A model generated the notes under the pieces. The model did no database searches, had not been told where the DNA came from, and saw only the letters and a program-made list of their open reading frames with translations. DNA of 64,000 nucleotides, taken from NCBI GenBank assembly GCA_014385025.1, contig JACRTB010000014.1:1-64000 (forward strand), read 5' to 3'. This stretch comes from Yanshouia hominis (GTDB taxonomy: Bacteria > Bacillota > Clostridia > Oscillospirales > Ruminococcaceae). The stretch's first letter is position 1. Each line of letters begins with the position of its first letter. A program made the translations under genes and the position numbers. Of the stretch, positions 52,931 to 60,870 are shown piece by piece.

Positions 52931-53245
52931 CCCGCTCCAGCCGTAGGAACCCAAAGCCGCTTTGGGCTGGATTGACCTGCCCCAGCCGAAGAAATCCGAA
53001 GTCGCTTTGGGCTGGATTGACCTGCCCCAGCCGAAGAAATCCGAAGTCGCTTTGGGCTGGATTGACCTGCCCCAGCCGAAGAAATCCGAAGTCGCTTTGG
53101 GCTGGATTGACCTGCCCCAGCCGAAGAAATCCGAAGTCGCTTTGGGCTGGATTGACCTGCCCCAGCCGAAGAAATCCGAAGTCGCTTTGGGCTGGATTGA
53201 CCTGCCCCAGCCGAAGAAACCCGAAGCTGCTTTGAACTGAATTGA
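52901..53245. repeat. Eight-copy 45-bp tandem repeat starting inside folC
   Basis: GAAATCCGAAG, then GCTTTGGGCTGGATTGAC, recurs every 45 bp: the GCTGGATTGA block is at 52921, 52966, 53011, 53056, 53101, 53146 and 53191, with a diverged eighth at 53236. The first unit includes the folC stop codon; the first, second and last units are diverged and the inner ones almost identical. Each unit can form a GGCTGG/CCAGCC hairpin. Since 45 is a multiple of three, every unit repeats the folC stop in frame. Confidence 0.95.
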
Positions 53246-53282
53246 CCCTGCCGCAAATCGTTTGAAGAAGAAGGAATCGAAT

Positions 53283-53771
53283 ATGAACCATAACCGCCTG
53301 TTCCACAGCATGATGTCATATTACAGCGGAGACCCGAAGCGAATTCAGCATTTCATCAAGGTCTATCATTTTGCCCGAATGATCGGTGAGGAGGAGGGGC
53401 TTGACGGGGATACCCGGCTCATCCTTGAGACGGCCGCCATTGTCCACGACATCGGCATTCGAAACGCCGAGCGGAAATACGGCGAATGCGGCGGCAAGCT
53501 TCAGGAAAAGGAGGGCCCGCCCGAAGCGGAGCAGATGCTGACACAGCTCGGCTACAACCGGCCCCTGATCGAACGGGTCTGCTATCTGGTCAGCCGTCAC
53601 CACACCTATACCGGAGTGGACGGCCCGGACTATCAAATCCTTTTGGAGGCCGATTTCCTCGTCAATCTCTATGAGTCGGGCGCGGGCCGAGAGCAGGCGG
53701 CGTCCGCCTGTGAGAAGATCTTCAGGACCTCATCCGGGAAGCGTCTCTGCCGGACGATGTTTGCCCTATGA
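53283..53771 (+). CDS. HD-domain phosphohydrolase
   Basis: 162 residues from ATG 53283 with AAGGA upstream; a TTG at 53262 opens the same frame. HD-domain motifs: His in FIKVYHFARMIG, the HD pair in AAIVHDIGI, and RHHTY followed by LLEADFLVNLYE (last Asp). Such single-domain proteins are metal-dependent phosphohydrolases of nucleotides or similar; substrate unknown. It follows the repeat array and ends at a strong bidirectional terminator. Confidence 0.85.
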   Translation: MNHNRLFHSMMSYYSGDPKRIQHFIKVYHFARMIGEEEGLDGDTRLILETAAIVHDIGIRNAERKYGECGGKLQEKEGPPEAEQMLTQLGYNRPLIERVCYLVSRHHTYTGVDGPDYQILLEADFLVNLYESGAGREQAASACEKIFRTSSGKRLCRTMFAL

Positions 53772-53800
53772 TGCTTTCCGGACTCGGCAGCGGTTTCTAA

Positions 53801-53838
53801 AGCAAGCCCTCCGCGAAATTTCGCGGAGGGCTTGCTTT
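53801..53838. terminator. Bidirectional terminator between HD gene and ptsI
   Basis: A perfect 38-bp palindrome (arms AAGCAAGCCCTCCGCGAAA) flanked by Ts on the plus side lies between two convergent genes, 30 bp from the HD stop and 13 bp from the ptsI stop. Confidence 0.8.
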
Positions 53839-53850
53839 TTTGCGTTCAGT

Positions 53851-55563
53851 TTAACGATGATCCTCAATTGCCGCGCTCAGATAGGCCTCGATACCGTCGG
53901 CGGAGGAAAGCTTCATTACTTCGTCCGCGAGATGCCGGGCTTCGGTCAGGGTCCAGCGCGAAATGGCGCGGCGGGTCTCCAGAACCGAGGAAGCCCCCAC
54001 CGAAAATTCATCCAATCCAAAAGCAAGAAGCAGAGGAATCAAGCGGGAGTCCGCGGCCGATTCGCCGCACATCCCCACCGGAATTCCCGCCTCGTGTCCG
54101 GCGCGGATCACCGACCGGATCGACCGCAGAACCGAAGGATTGAGCGGAGAGTAGAGATAGGCGACCTTTCCGTTGCCGCGATCCACCGCCATTGTATACT
54201 GGACCAAATCATTGGTGCCGATCGAGAAAAAGTCGGATTCCCGAGCCAGAATGTCCGCGATCAGCGCCGCGGCCGGAGTTTCAATCATGATTCCCAGCGG
54301 AACCCCCCGCTGAAACGGGACGCCCTCCTGTTCGAGATCGGCCATCAGCTTGGAAAGTATGGCGCGCGTCTGCCGCAGCTCGTCGGCACAGGTCACAAGC
54401 GGCAGCATGATCTTGAGACGCCCGAAGGCTGAGGCCCGCAGCAGCGCCCGGAGCTGCACCGAAAAGAAATCCGGCCGGCCGAGACAGTACCGGATGCCGC
54501 GATAGCCCAGAAAGGGATTTTCCTCCCGCTCCATTCCGAGATAGCCGACCGCCTTATCCCCTCCGATATCGAGGGTGCGGATGATAACCTCCCGTTCCCC
54601 TGCCGCCTCCACAACCCGGCGGTAAATTTCAAACTGCTCCGCCTCACCGGGCGGAGCGCTGCGGTCCATAAAGAGAAACTCGGTTCGGAAAAGCCCGATT
54701 CCCTCCCCGCCCGACTCCAGCACCGCCTTGACGTCCTGATCGGAACCAATGTTGCAGCACAGCAGAACCTCATGGTGGTCGGCCGTCCGGGTGGGAGACT
54801 CCCGAAACGCCTCAAGTGCGGCGCGGTCAGCCAAAAGCTTCTCCTTCCTGCGCCGGTAGCTGTCCAGTGTTTCGGAATCGGGGCGCGGCAGGACCACGCC
54901 GCCGGTCCCGTCCACGATCACCAGATCACCGTCGGCGATCCGCTCTGTAACGCCGGCAAGCCCCAGAACGGCCGGAATCGACATTGCGCGGGCGAGAATC
55001 GCGGAATGCGAGGTCATTCCTCCCGTTTCAGCGACCAGGGCCGCCGCCTGTTCCCGACCGAGACCGGAGGTCATGGAGGGGGTCAGGTCGCGGACAACAA
55101 GAACCGAGCCCGCGGGCAGCGCCCGCGGATCAAACACGGGCTGTCCGAGCAGCAGCCCTAAAAGCCTCGCCCGCATATCGCGCACATCGGTGGCACGCTG
55201 GCGGGTCACCTCGTCCTCCACAGAAGAAAACATATCGATATACATCCCGCAGACGGTATCCACCGCCTTTTCAGCGCAGGCTCCCTGAACGATCAAATCC
55301 TCCATCTGGCTGACCATGAAAGGGTCCCCGATCATCATGATCTGCGCAAGCAGAATTTCCGCCTGCTTTTCCCCTGCCCGCGCGCGGATTTCCTCCGCGT
55401 CCCTTTCCGTCCGCTCCCGGAAGGAAGCGATCGCCTCATGCAGACGGCGTTTTTCCTCCCGGGAACCCTTCGGCACCACCATGGAGTAATCGAGGTCCTT
55501 CCCGCGCAGCACCACCGCCCTGCCGATGCCGATTCCCGCCGAAACGCCGATTCCCTGATTCAT
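53851..55563 (-). CDS. ptsI: PTS phosphoenolpyruvate-protein phosphotransferase (Enzyme I)
   Basis: 570 residues from ATG 55563 with GGAGG 8 bp upstream; the frame is open further upstream through a duplicated ptsH end. Domains: HPr-binding helical part, swivelling domain with active His186 in GGMTSHSAILAR, and the PEP-binding barrel (EGIGLFRTEFLFM, GIMIETPAA, FFSIGTNDLVQYTMAVDR, GMCGESA with the catalytic Cys). It passes phosphate from PEP to HPr. It is the last gene of the fruK-fruA-ptsH-ptsI operon. Confidence 0.94.
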   Translation of the reverse strand: MNQGIGVSAGIGIGRAVVLRGKDLDYSMVVPKGSREEKRRLHEAIASFRERTERDAEEIRARAGEKQAEILLAQIMMIGDPFMVSQMEDLIVQGACAEKAVDTVCGMYIDMFSSVEDEVTRQRATDVRDMRARLLGLLLGQPVFDPRALPAGSVLVVRDLTPSMTSGLGREQAAALVAETGGMTSHSAILARAMSIPAVLGLAGVTERIADGDLVIVDGTGGVVLPRPDSETLDSYRRRKEKLLADRAALEAFRESPTRTADHHEVLLCCNIGSDQDVKAVLESGGEGIGLFRTEFLFMDRSAPPGEAEQFEIYRRVVEAAGEREVIIRTLDIGGDKAVGYLGMEREENPFLGYRGIRYCLGRPDFFSVQLRALLRASAFGRLKIMLPLVTCADELRQTRAILSKLMADLEQEGVPFQRGVPLGIMIETPAAALIADILARESDFFSIGTNDLVQYTMAVDRGNGKVAYLYSPLNPSVLRSIRSVIRAGHEAGIPVGMCGESAADSRLIPLLLAFGLDEFSVGASSVLETRRAISRWTLTEARHLADEVMKLSSADGIEAYLSAAIEDHR

Positions 55564-55607
55564 ACCCGTTCCTCCGTCCCTGTCTTTGTCCGGCGGCACC
55601 GCTTCGC

Positions 55608-55743
55608 CGGAATCCCCCGGATTGTTTTCCACCGGAGACGCCGCTTCCGCCAGCATTGCCCGCTCCCGGCCTCCGCCTAGTCGGAATCCCCCAGCTTGTT
55701 TTCCACCAGAGACACCGCTTCCGCCAGCATTGCCTGCTCCTGA
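55608..55743. repeat. Two-copy 74-bp repeat of the ptsH 3' end
   Basis: The block at 55682-55743, which encodes the end of HPr, is copied at 55608-55669 with about 8 differences in 62 bp. Anchors such as TTTTCCACC and CAGCATTGCC are exactly 74 bp apart. The second copy fills the ptsH-ptsI spacer and is read open in the ptsI frame (ENNPGDSGE against ENKLGDSD). Confidence 0.9.
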
Positions 55744-55949
55744 TTGCCGCTGCAGCGGATTTCGATTTCCGCCCCGTATTTGATGCAGGCGGCCATGAGG
55801 TTCATGATGCTCTTTCCATCGATCTCCCGGCCGTTATGGAGAATCCGGATGTCGGTGTCGGGGTACTTTGCCATAGCGCCTACAAAGAGACTGGCGGGAC
55901 GCATGTGAAAGCCCATTTTGTTGATTACCGCAAGTGTTTTCGATACCAT
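55677..55949 (-). CDS. ptsH: HPr phosphocarrier protein
   Basis: 90 residues from ATG 55949 with GGAG 7 bp upstream; a TTG two codons earlier is possible. Active His15 in GFHMRPAS and regulatory Ser47 in GKSIMNLMAA, the target of HPr kinase in Firmicutes, are present. It receives phosphate from Enzyme I and passes it to FruA. It lies between fruA and ptsI, and its 3' end has been duplicated into the spacer after it. Confidence 0.93.
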   Translation of the reverse strand: MVSKTLAVINKMGFHMRPASLFVGAMAKYPDTDIRILHNGREIDGKSIMNLMAACIKYGAEIEIRCSGNQEQAMLAEAVSLVENKLGDSD

Positions 55950-55980
55950 AAGCAAGCTCCATTTCCGCCGCCGCAGCGGT

Positions 55981-57927
55981 TTATTCTCCCCGGGCAGGCG
56001 TCGTGCCGGCCGACCGTTTGTTCTTGAGCAGCGCCAGCAGCAACATCCCGATCACCGAGCCGGCCGCCAGTGCGATAAGATACCAGAGCACCCCCGTCAT
56101 GACCGGGAGGACAAAAATTCCGCCGTGGGGTGCGGGCAGCGCACAGCCCATGGCCATGGAAATTCCTCCCGCGGCCGCAGAACCCGCGATACAGGCGGGC
56201 AGGACCCGCAGGGGATCGGAGGCCGCAAAGGGAATCGCTCCTTCGGTGATAAAGCAGAGTCCCATGACGTAATTGACCGGCCCGGACTTGCGTTCCTCCG
56301 GGGTGAAACGGTCCGGGAAGAAGCTCGCGGCCAGCGCAATGGCCAGCGGAGGAACCATCCCCCCGATCATCACCGCCGCCATCACCTCGGAAGGTCCGGC
56401 CGCAGCAGTCAAGGTCGCGGTGCCGAACACATAAGCCGCCTTATTGAAGGGGCCGCCCATATCGACTGCCATCATTCCGGCAAGGACACAGCCGAGCAGC
56501 ACTCTGCTCGCGGTGCCCATTGCGCCGAGAGCGTCAAAGATAGCGGCATTCAGCATCCCGACGAAGGGATTTACGGCACACATCACGACGCCGATCACCA
56601 AAATTCCAACCAGCGGATAAATCAGCACCGGTTTTATCCCTTCCAGAGCGGCAGGCAGGACCCGGTCGCAAAACCGCCGCAGCCCAAGGACAAAATAACC
56701 CGCCGCAAACCCCGCGATCAGCGCCCCGAGAAACCCGGCGGAAACGTCGGTGCCGGCCGGATTGGAAAAGGTGGCGCCCGAAACAGCCAGCGCACCTCCG
56801 ACAAAGCCCGCGGCCAGGCCGGGGCGGTCGGCGACCGCCATCGCAATATAGCCCGCGAGAATCGGCAGCATAAACCCGAAGGCCACTCCGCCGATATTCT
56901 TCAGGAAGGCGGCAAGAGGAGTGATCGTACCAAAATTCGAAAGGTTTTCCTCGTTGAGCGCGCCCGCGTCAAACAGAAAGGCAAGCGCGATCAGGATGCC
57001 TCCGCCGATGACGAACGGCAGCATGTGGGAAACGCCGTTCATCAGCTGTTTGTAAACGGCACGTCCCGCGCTCTCGTGCACGCCGTCCTGCTGTGGGGAG
57101 CCTACGGTGCGGCGGTAGACGGGAGCCTGGCCGGCAAGGATCTTTTGGATCAGTTCTTCCGGCTGGCTGATTCCCGCGGAAACCGGAACTTTGAGCAGCG
57201 GCTTGCCGTCAAAGCGGTCGAGCGCAACCTCCTTGTCGGCGGCGATGATCACCCCCGCACAGGCTGCGATCTCGCCGCGGGTCAAAACATTTTTCGCTCC
57301 GCCTGAGCCCTGCGTCTCGGCCCGCACCGTCACCCCAAGCTCGCGCCCTTTTTTCTCCAGCGCCTCCGCCGCCATATAGGTGTGGGCAATTCCGGTCGGG
57401 CAGGCGGTTACGGCCAGCACCAGACGGCCGTCGGAACCCTTCGCTTTTTCCGGCGCCTGCTCAGGGTACTTTTCCCTTTCGCGCGCGTCGATCAGGGCAA
57501 GGAACTCCTTGGGGCCGCGCGCCCGGCGGAGCCGTTCACAGAACGGCTCGTCCATCAGCATCACCATCAGGCGGGAGAGAATTTCAAGGTGGGAATCTCC
57601 CGCGCCCTCCGGCGCGGCGATCATAAAAAAGAGATCGGAGGGTGCTTTGTCCGGCGCGCCGAAGTCGACGCCTCCCGGGACGGTCATAGCCGCCAAGCCG
57701 GGGCGCAGCACGGCGCCGCTTTTGGCGTGGGGCACCGCGATCCCGTTTCCGATCGCGGTGGAGCCGAGTTTCTCACGCGCGAGAAGATCGGCGCGGTACC
57801 GCGCCGCATCGTTCAGATTTCCGGCCTTCCCCTGAAGCGCGATCAGACGGTCCAGCGCCTCCTCCCGGCCGGAGACCGACGCGCCGAGACAGACGGCATT
57901 TTGGGAAAGCAGATCTGTAATCCGCAT
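55981..57927 (-). CDS. fruA: Fructose PTS transporter, fused IIA-IIB-IIC
   Basis: 648 residues from ATG 57927 with GGAAAGG upstream. The IIA domain has active His67 in GNGIAVPHAK, and the IIB domain has active Cys176 in AVTACPTGIAHTYMAAEAL. The IIC membrane domain (about 310-640) has eight to ten segments with VGMLNAAIFDALGAMG and ITEGAIPFAA. It imports fructose as fructose 1-phosphate. It follows fruK and precedes ptsH and ptsI, giving a complete fructose uptake route. Confidence 0.94.
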   Translation of the reverse strand: MRITDLLSQNAVCLGASVSGREEALDRLIALQGKAGNLNDAARYRADLLAREKLGSTAIGNGIAVPHAKSGAVLRPGLAAMTVPGGVDFGAPDKAPSDLFFMIAAPEGAGDSHLEILSRLMVMLMDEPFCERLRRARGPKEFLALIDAREREKYPEQAPEKAKGSDGRLVLAVTACPTGIAHTYMAAEALEKKGRELGVTVRAETQGSGGAKNVLTRGEIAACAGVIIAADKEVALDRFDGKPLLKVPVSAGISQPEELIQKILAGQAPVYRRTVGSPQQDGVHESAGRAVYKQLMNGVSHMLPFVIGGGILIALAFLFDAGALNEENLSNFGTITPLAAFLKNIGGVAFGFMLPILAGYIAMAVADRPGLAAGFVGGALAVSGATFSNPAGTDVSAGFLGALIAGFAAGYFVLGLRRFCDRVLPAALEGIKPVLIYPLVGILVIGVVMCAVNPFVGMLNAAIFDALGAMGTASRVLLGCVLAGMMAVDMGGPFNKAAYVFGTATLTAAAGPSEVMAAVMIGGMVPPLAIALAASFFPDRFTPEERKSGPVNYVMGLCFITEGAIPFAASDPLRVLPACIAGSAAAGGISMAMGCALPAPHGGIFVLPVMTGVLWYLIALAAGSVIGMLLLALLKNKRSAGTTPARGE

Positions 57928-57966
57928 ATGCAAAAATCCTTTCCAAGAAGATTCGGGGCAAAACGG

Positions 57967-58875
57967 TCAGAGCGTTTTCAGCACTTCTTCGATGCAGGAG
58001 CGGACTGCAAGCCCATCCGAAAAGGCAGTTGCCCCGCCCGCCGCGGTTCCCAGACGCAGGGCGTACCGATAGTCGCCCTTCTCCGAGTATCCCGCCAAAA
58101 AGCCCGCAACCATCGAGTCTCCGGCGCCCACCGAGTTTTTGAGGGCGCCCTGCGCGGCCCTCTGCCGCAGCACTTCGCCTGTTTCGGTGACAAGCAGCGC
58201 CCCAAAGCCCGCCATCGAAACAAGGACGTTGCGCGCCCCCCTCCGCTGGAGTCCGCGCGCACATTGTGCAATCCGCTCCCCGTCGTCGGGGGAAAGCGCG
58301 GTCCCGGCAAGCTCTCCCAGCTCGTGGTGGTTCGGCTTGATCAGAAACGGGCGGTAAGGCAGCACCCGTTCCAGCAGGCTGCCGGCGGCGTCCACCACAA
58401 AGCGCAGCTCCCGTCCGGAAAGACGCCTGAGAATCTGTTCGTAAACATCGGCCGGGAGCGACGCCGGAATGCTTCCGGCGAGGACCAGCGTATCTCCCGG
58501 CCGCAGCGCGTCGAGCTTGCGGTACAGCGCCTCAAGCGACCGCGGGTCAATCTGCGGTCCGCGGCCGTTGATCTCGGTTTCCTCCCCGCTTTTCAGCTTG
58601 ACATTGATTCGTGAGAAGCCCCTTGGCAGAAGAATAAAGTCGGTCGTGATCCCGCGTGCGTCCAGCTCCTGTTTCAGTGCCGCGCCGGTGAAGCCGGCGA
58701 TAAATCCGAGCGCCGCGTTTTGGATTCCCAGCTCATGCAGCACCAGCGAGACGTTGATCCCCTTGCCGCCGCAGTAAAGCTCCTCCCGCTCGCAGCGGTT
58801 GGTCGCGCCGAGGCGAAAGTCCGTCACCCGCACGACATAATCGAGGGCGGGGTTGAAGGTTACGGTATAGATCAT
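57967..58875 (-). CDS. fruK: 1-phosphofructokinase (PfkB family)
   Basis: 302 residues behind GGAGG. It starts MIYTVTFNPALDYVV and has the first PfkB signature GGKGINVSLVLHELG and the catalytic NSVGAGDSMVAGFLAGY. It phosphorylates fructose 1-phosphate to fructose 1,6-bisphosphate. It is the first gene of the fruK-fruA-ptsH-ptsI operon, 39 bp before fruA. No FruR-type regulator is adjacent on the left; the region upstream is non-coding. Confidence 0.94.
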   Translation of the reverse strand: MIYTVTFNPALDYVVRVTDFRLGATNRCEREELYCGGKGINVSLVLHELGIQNAALGFIAGFTGAALKQELDARGITTDFILLPRGFSRINVKLKSGEETEINGRGPQIDPRSLEALYRKLDALRPGDTLVLAGSIPASLPADVYEQILRRLSGRELRFVVDAAGSLLERVLPYRPFLIKPNHHELGELAGTALSPDDGERIAQCARGLQRRGARNVLVSMAGFGALLVTETGEVLRQRAAQGALKNSVGAGDSMVAGFLAGYSEKGDYRYALRLGTAAGGATAFSDGLAVRSCIEEVLKTL

Positions 58876-59355
58876 GGCTGGCCTCCTTGGTCATGGTCGT
58901 GAGCGCGTGTCCCTCTGTTCTGGTCCGCGCGACGCTGTCTTTGTCCCCACTATATTCCCCATTTTAACCGCCGTCAATCATCCTTCGGTCAAAATCCGCC
59001 CGCCATGCCCCCAAACAAACCGAATACCGAAAACTCCATTCGGCTAGTCTTTCCCGTACACCGCAGTTCCATACGGGAAGATCCGGTTCGAAATGACCCG
59101 CCGTCTAGGAAAAAGGGGCAAGGTGTGGTACAATGAACAAAAGGCCGCGGAAAACGTCGGCAGCATTGGCTCCGTCCGCAGGGAAAGCATTTGCAGGCAA
59201 AACGCGAAAAATTTCGATAAATTCCCCATAAGAGTTTACTGCACCCACTGGAAAGCATTTGCAGGCAAAACGCGAAAAATTTCGGAAAACATTTCCGGAA
59301 AGGCAGTAAAAAATCCAAACCCCGACACCGCTTTTGAAAGAAAGGATGTGCCGCC
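58876..59355. other. Divergent spacer between the fructose operon and a lipoprotein gene
   Basis: 480 bp without a credible gene. It must contain promoters for both directions. It holds a 35-bp direct repeat (separate entry). Open frames on the minus strand here are Phe/Cys-rich shadows without start sites. Confidence 0.4.
59182..59284. repeat. Two-copy 35-bp direct repeat, 68-bp period
   Basis: GGAAAGCATTTGCAGGCAAA and the next 15 bases (ending AAATTTCG) occur exactly at 59182-59216 and 59250-59284. The copies lie about 70-170 bp upstream of the lipoprotein gene and may include regulator sites. Confidence 0.9.
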
Positions 59356-60834
59356 GTGAAAACTTTTCGAATGATTCCGTTTGGTTTGATGCTCCTTCTT
59401 CTGGCGGGATGTGCCGGAAAAGAGGAGGCCGTTTCCATCTCCGTCCCCGATGAGACCTCTGTTCAGGCCGAGAGGGAGCCGGTCCCGGAGCCTGAATTGG
59501 AAGCTCCCGGCCAGCCCTATTGGGTTCTCGGGGAATGCTCTTATGATGGCGGCACGGCGGTCGTTTATGAGGTGCAACACCCCGACTCCTACAATAAACG
59601 TTTTTCCAGCGACTCCGTTTTTTATGCCCTGCGCTGGCAGATCTTTGACGCGCAGGGGCGAAAAAACGGTGCGGGCGACAGCGGATGGAGCAACAGCTTT
59701 GCCATTCACGGTCTTCCTCTTTCCGGGCTGGAGGCGCGGGAGGGACTGCTCACCTTTTCGGTGCAGATGCCCGCGGAATACAGCGGCGAACCCCTGCGGC
59801 GGAAATTCACTCTGGTTCTTGACGATGAGAAGCTGCCCATTCTCGGTGAAAATCCAAACGGCTACCGCTACCAGGTCGAGGATTGGTATCCCGTCGCCCG
59901 GGAGGGAGATTTTTTGCTGGAGAACTGCACCCGTTATAACCGGGAGCTGGAGCGGAGCGAGGAGCTGTTCCAGCTGACCGGACCAGAGACAAACCGGATC
60001 ATCCCGCTCGATCTTTCCGACCCGGATTTCGGCAATGAGCTTTACAGCCTGAAGCACCCCAATGATCTTGGCCCCGGAAACGAAACGCCCTATTCCTCAG
60101 AGATGTCGGCGGCGCTTGACCCCGCGGCAAAAACGGCAGTGCTGACCATCCCGAAGCTGACCGTCACCCTGGATTTTGCGTCGGGGACCCAGCAAGTCGA
60201 GCGGCATTACCGCGCCGACATGCTCCAAACGGAAATTGCGCGAAGCCCGGACGGGCGGTATGCCGTCTATACCTCCGGGGAATTCGACCGCTTTGAGTCG
60301 GTCGGCGGATGTGATTATCTCTCGGTCGGTCCGGACGGAGCGCTTCATTTCCTTTACAGCGGAAGTATGATGGACCAGATCACCTTTTTGGGAAACGGCC
60401 GGATTCTGGCCAACACATTTTCCGCGCTGACCTGCTATGACGCGGCGTCCGGCCTGCCGGACGAGGTGCAGCTCTCCTTTGACTACGGGGAGACGGTGAT
60501 CGGCGGAGAAATCCGCTCTCCCAAGTATCTGACCATCGGACTTGCGGCCGATCAGAAAAGCGAACGGATTCTCACCGCCTACCGCCTCAACACCTTCGGG
60601 CACCCCGGACTGAATGACGGGGAAACCATGCTCTCTTCACTGCCCGTTTCACTCGCTCTCTTTGACTTTTCCGGCAATAAGCTGGCCGATTTTGATACCG
60701 GATTTTCGCTCAGCCCTTTTGGAAAATATCTGATTCACCTTCTGGAGCTCTCGATGGATGAACCCGGCCGGGTCGTCATCCGGGACCCCCATCATGAGAT
60801 TGAAACGACCGTCCTTTCTTATCCCGCCGAATGA
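59356..60834 (+). CDS. Large extracytoplasmic lipoprotein, unknown function
   Basis: 492 residues from GTG 59356 with AAAGGA upstream. The signal peptide ends in lipobox LAGC (Cys at about 19), followed by a Glu/Pro-rich tether to about residue 50. The rest is beta-rich with repeated aromatic and Gly turns (for example SPDGRYAVYTSGEFDRF), suggesting a beta-propeller-like fold. I do not recognise a family. It is 36 bp upstream of an antiporter gene on the same strand and could be co-transcribed. Confidence 0.65.
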   Translation: MKTFRMIPFGLMLLLLAGCAGKEEAVSISVPDETSVQAEREPVPEPELEAPGQPYWVLGECSYDGGTAVVYEVQHPDSYNKRFSSDSVFYALRWQIFDAQGRKNGAGDSGWSNSFAIHGLPLSGLEAREGLLTFSVQMPAEYSGEPLRRKFTLVLDDEKLPILGENPNGYRYQVEDWYPVAREGDFLLENCTRYNRELERSEELFQLTGPETNRIIPLDLSDPDFGNELYSLKHPNDLGPGNETPYSSEMSAALDPAAKTAVLTIPKLTVTLDFASGTQQVERHYRADMLQTEIARSPDGRYAVYTSGEFDRFESVGGCDYLSVGPDGALHFLYSGSMMDQITFLGNGRILANTFSALTCYDAASGLPDEVQLSFDYGETVIGGEIRSPKYLTIGLAADQKSERILTAYRLNTFGHPGLNDGETMLSSLPVSLALFDFSGNKLADFDTGFSLSPFGKYLIHLLELSMDEPGRVVIRDPHHEIETTVLSYPAE

Positions 60835-60870
60835 ATCCCCGCTGCAAATTCCATCAAAGGAGAAACTTTC

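Noticed and set aside
52901-53245. CRISPR array or repeat protein gene
   Set aside because: 45-bp units have no spacers; open frames on all strands come from a period divisible by three and lack ribosome sites.
55918-58614. Long plus-strand frames over fruA and fruK
   Set aside because: They mirror real genes on the minus strand and have no family resemblance or ribosome sites.
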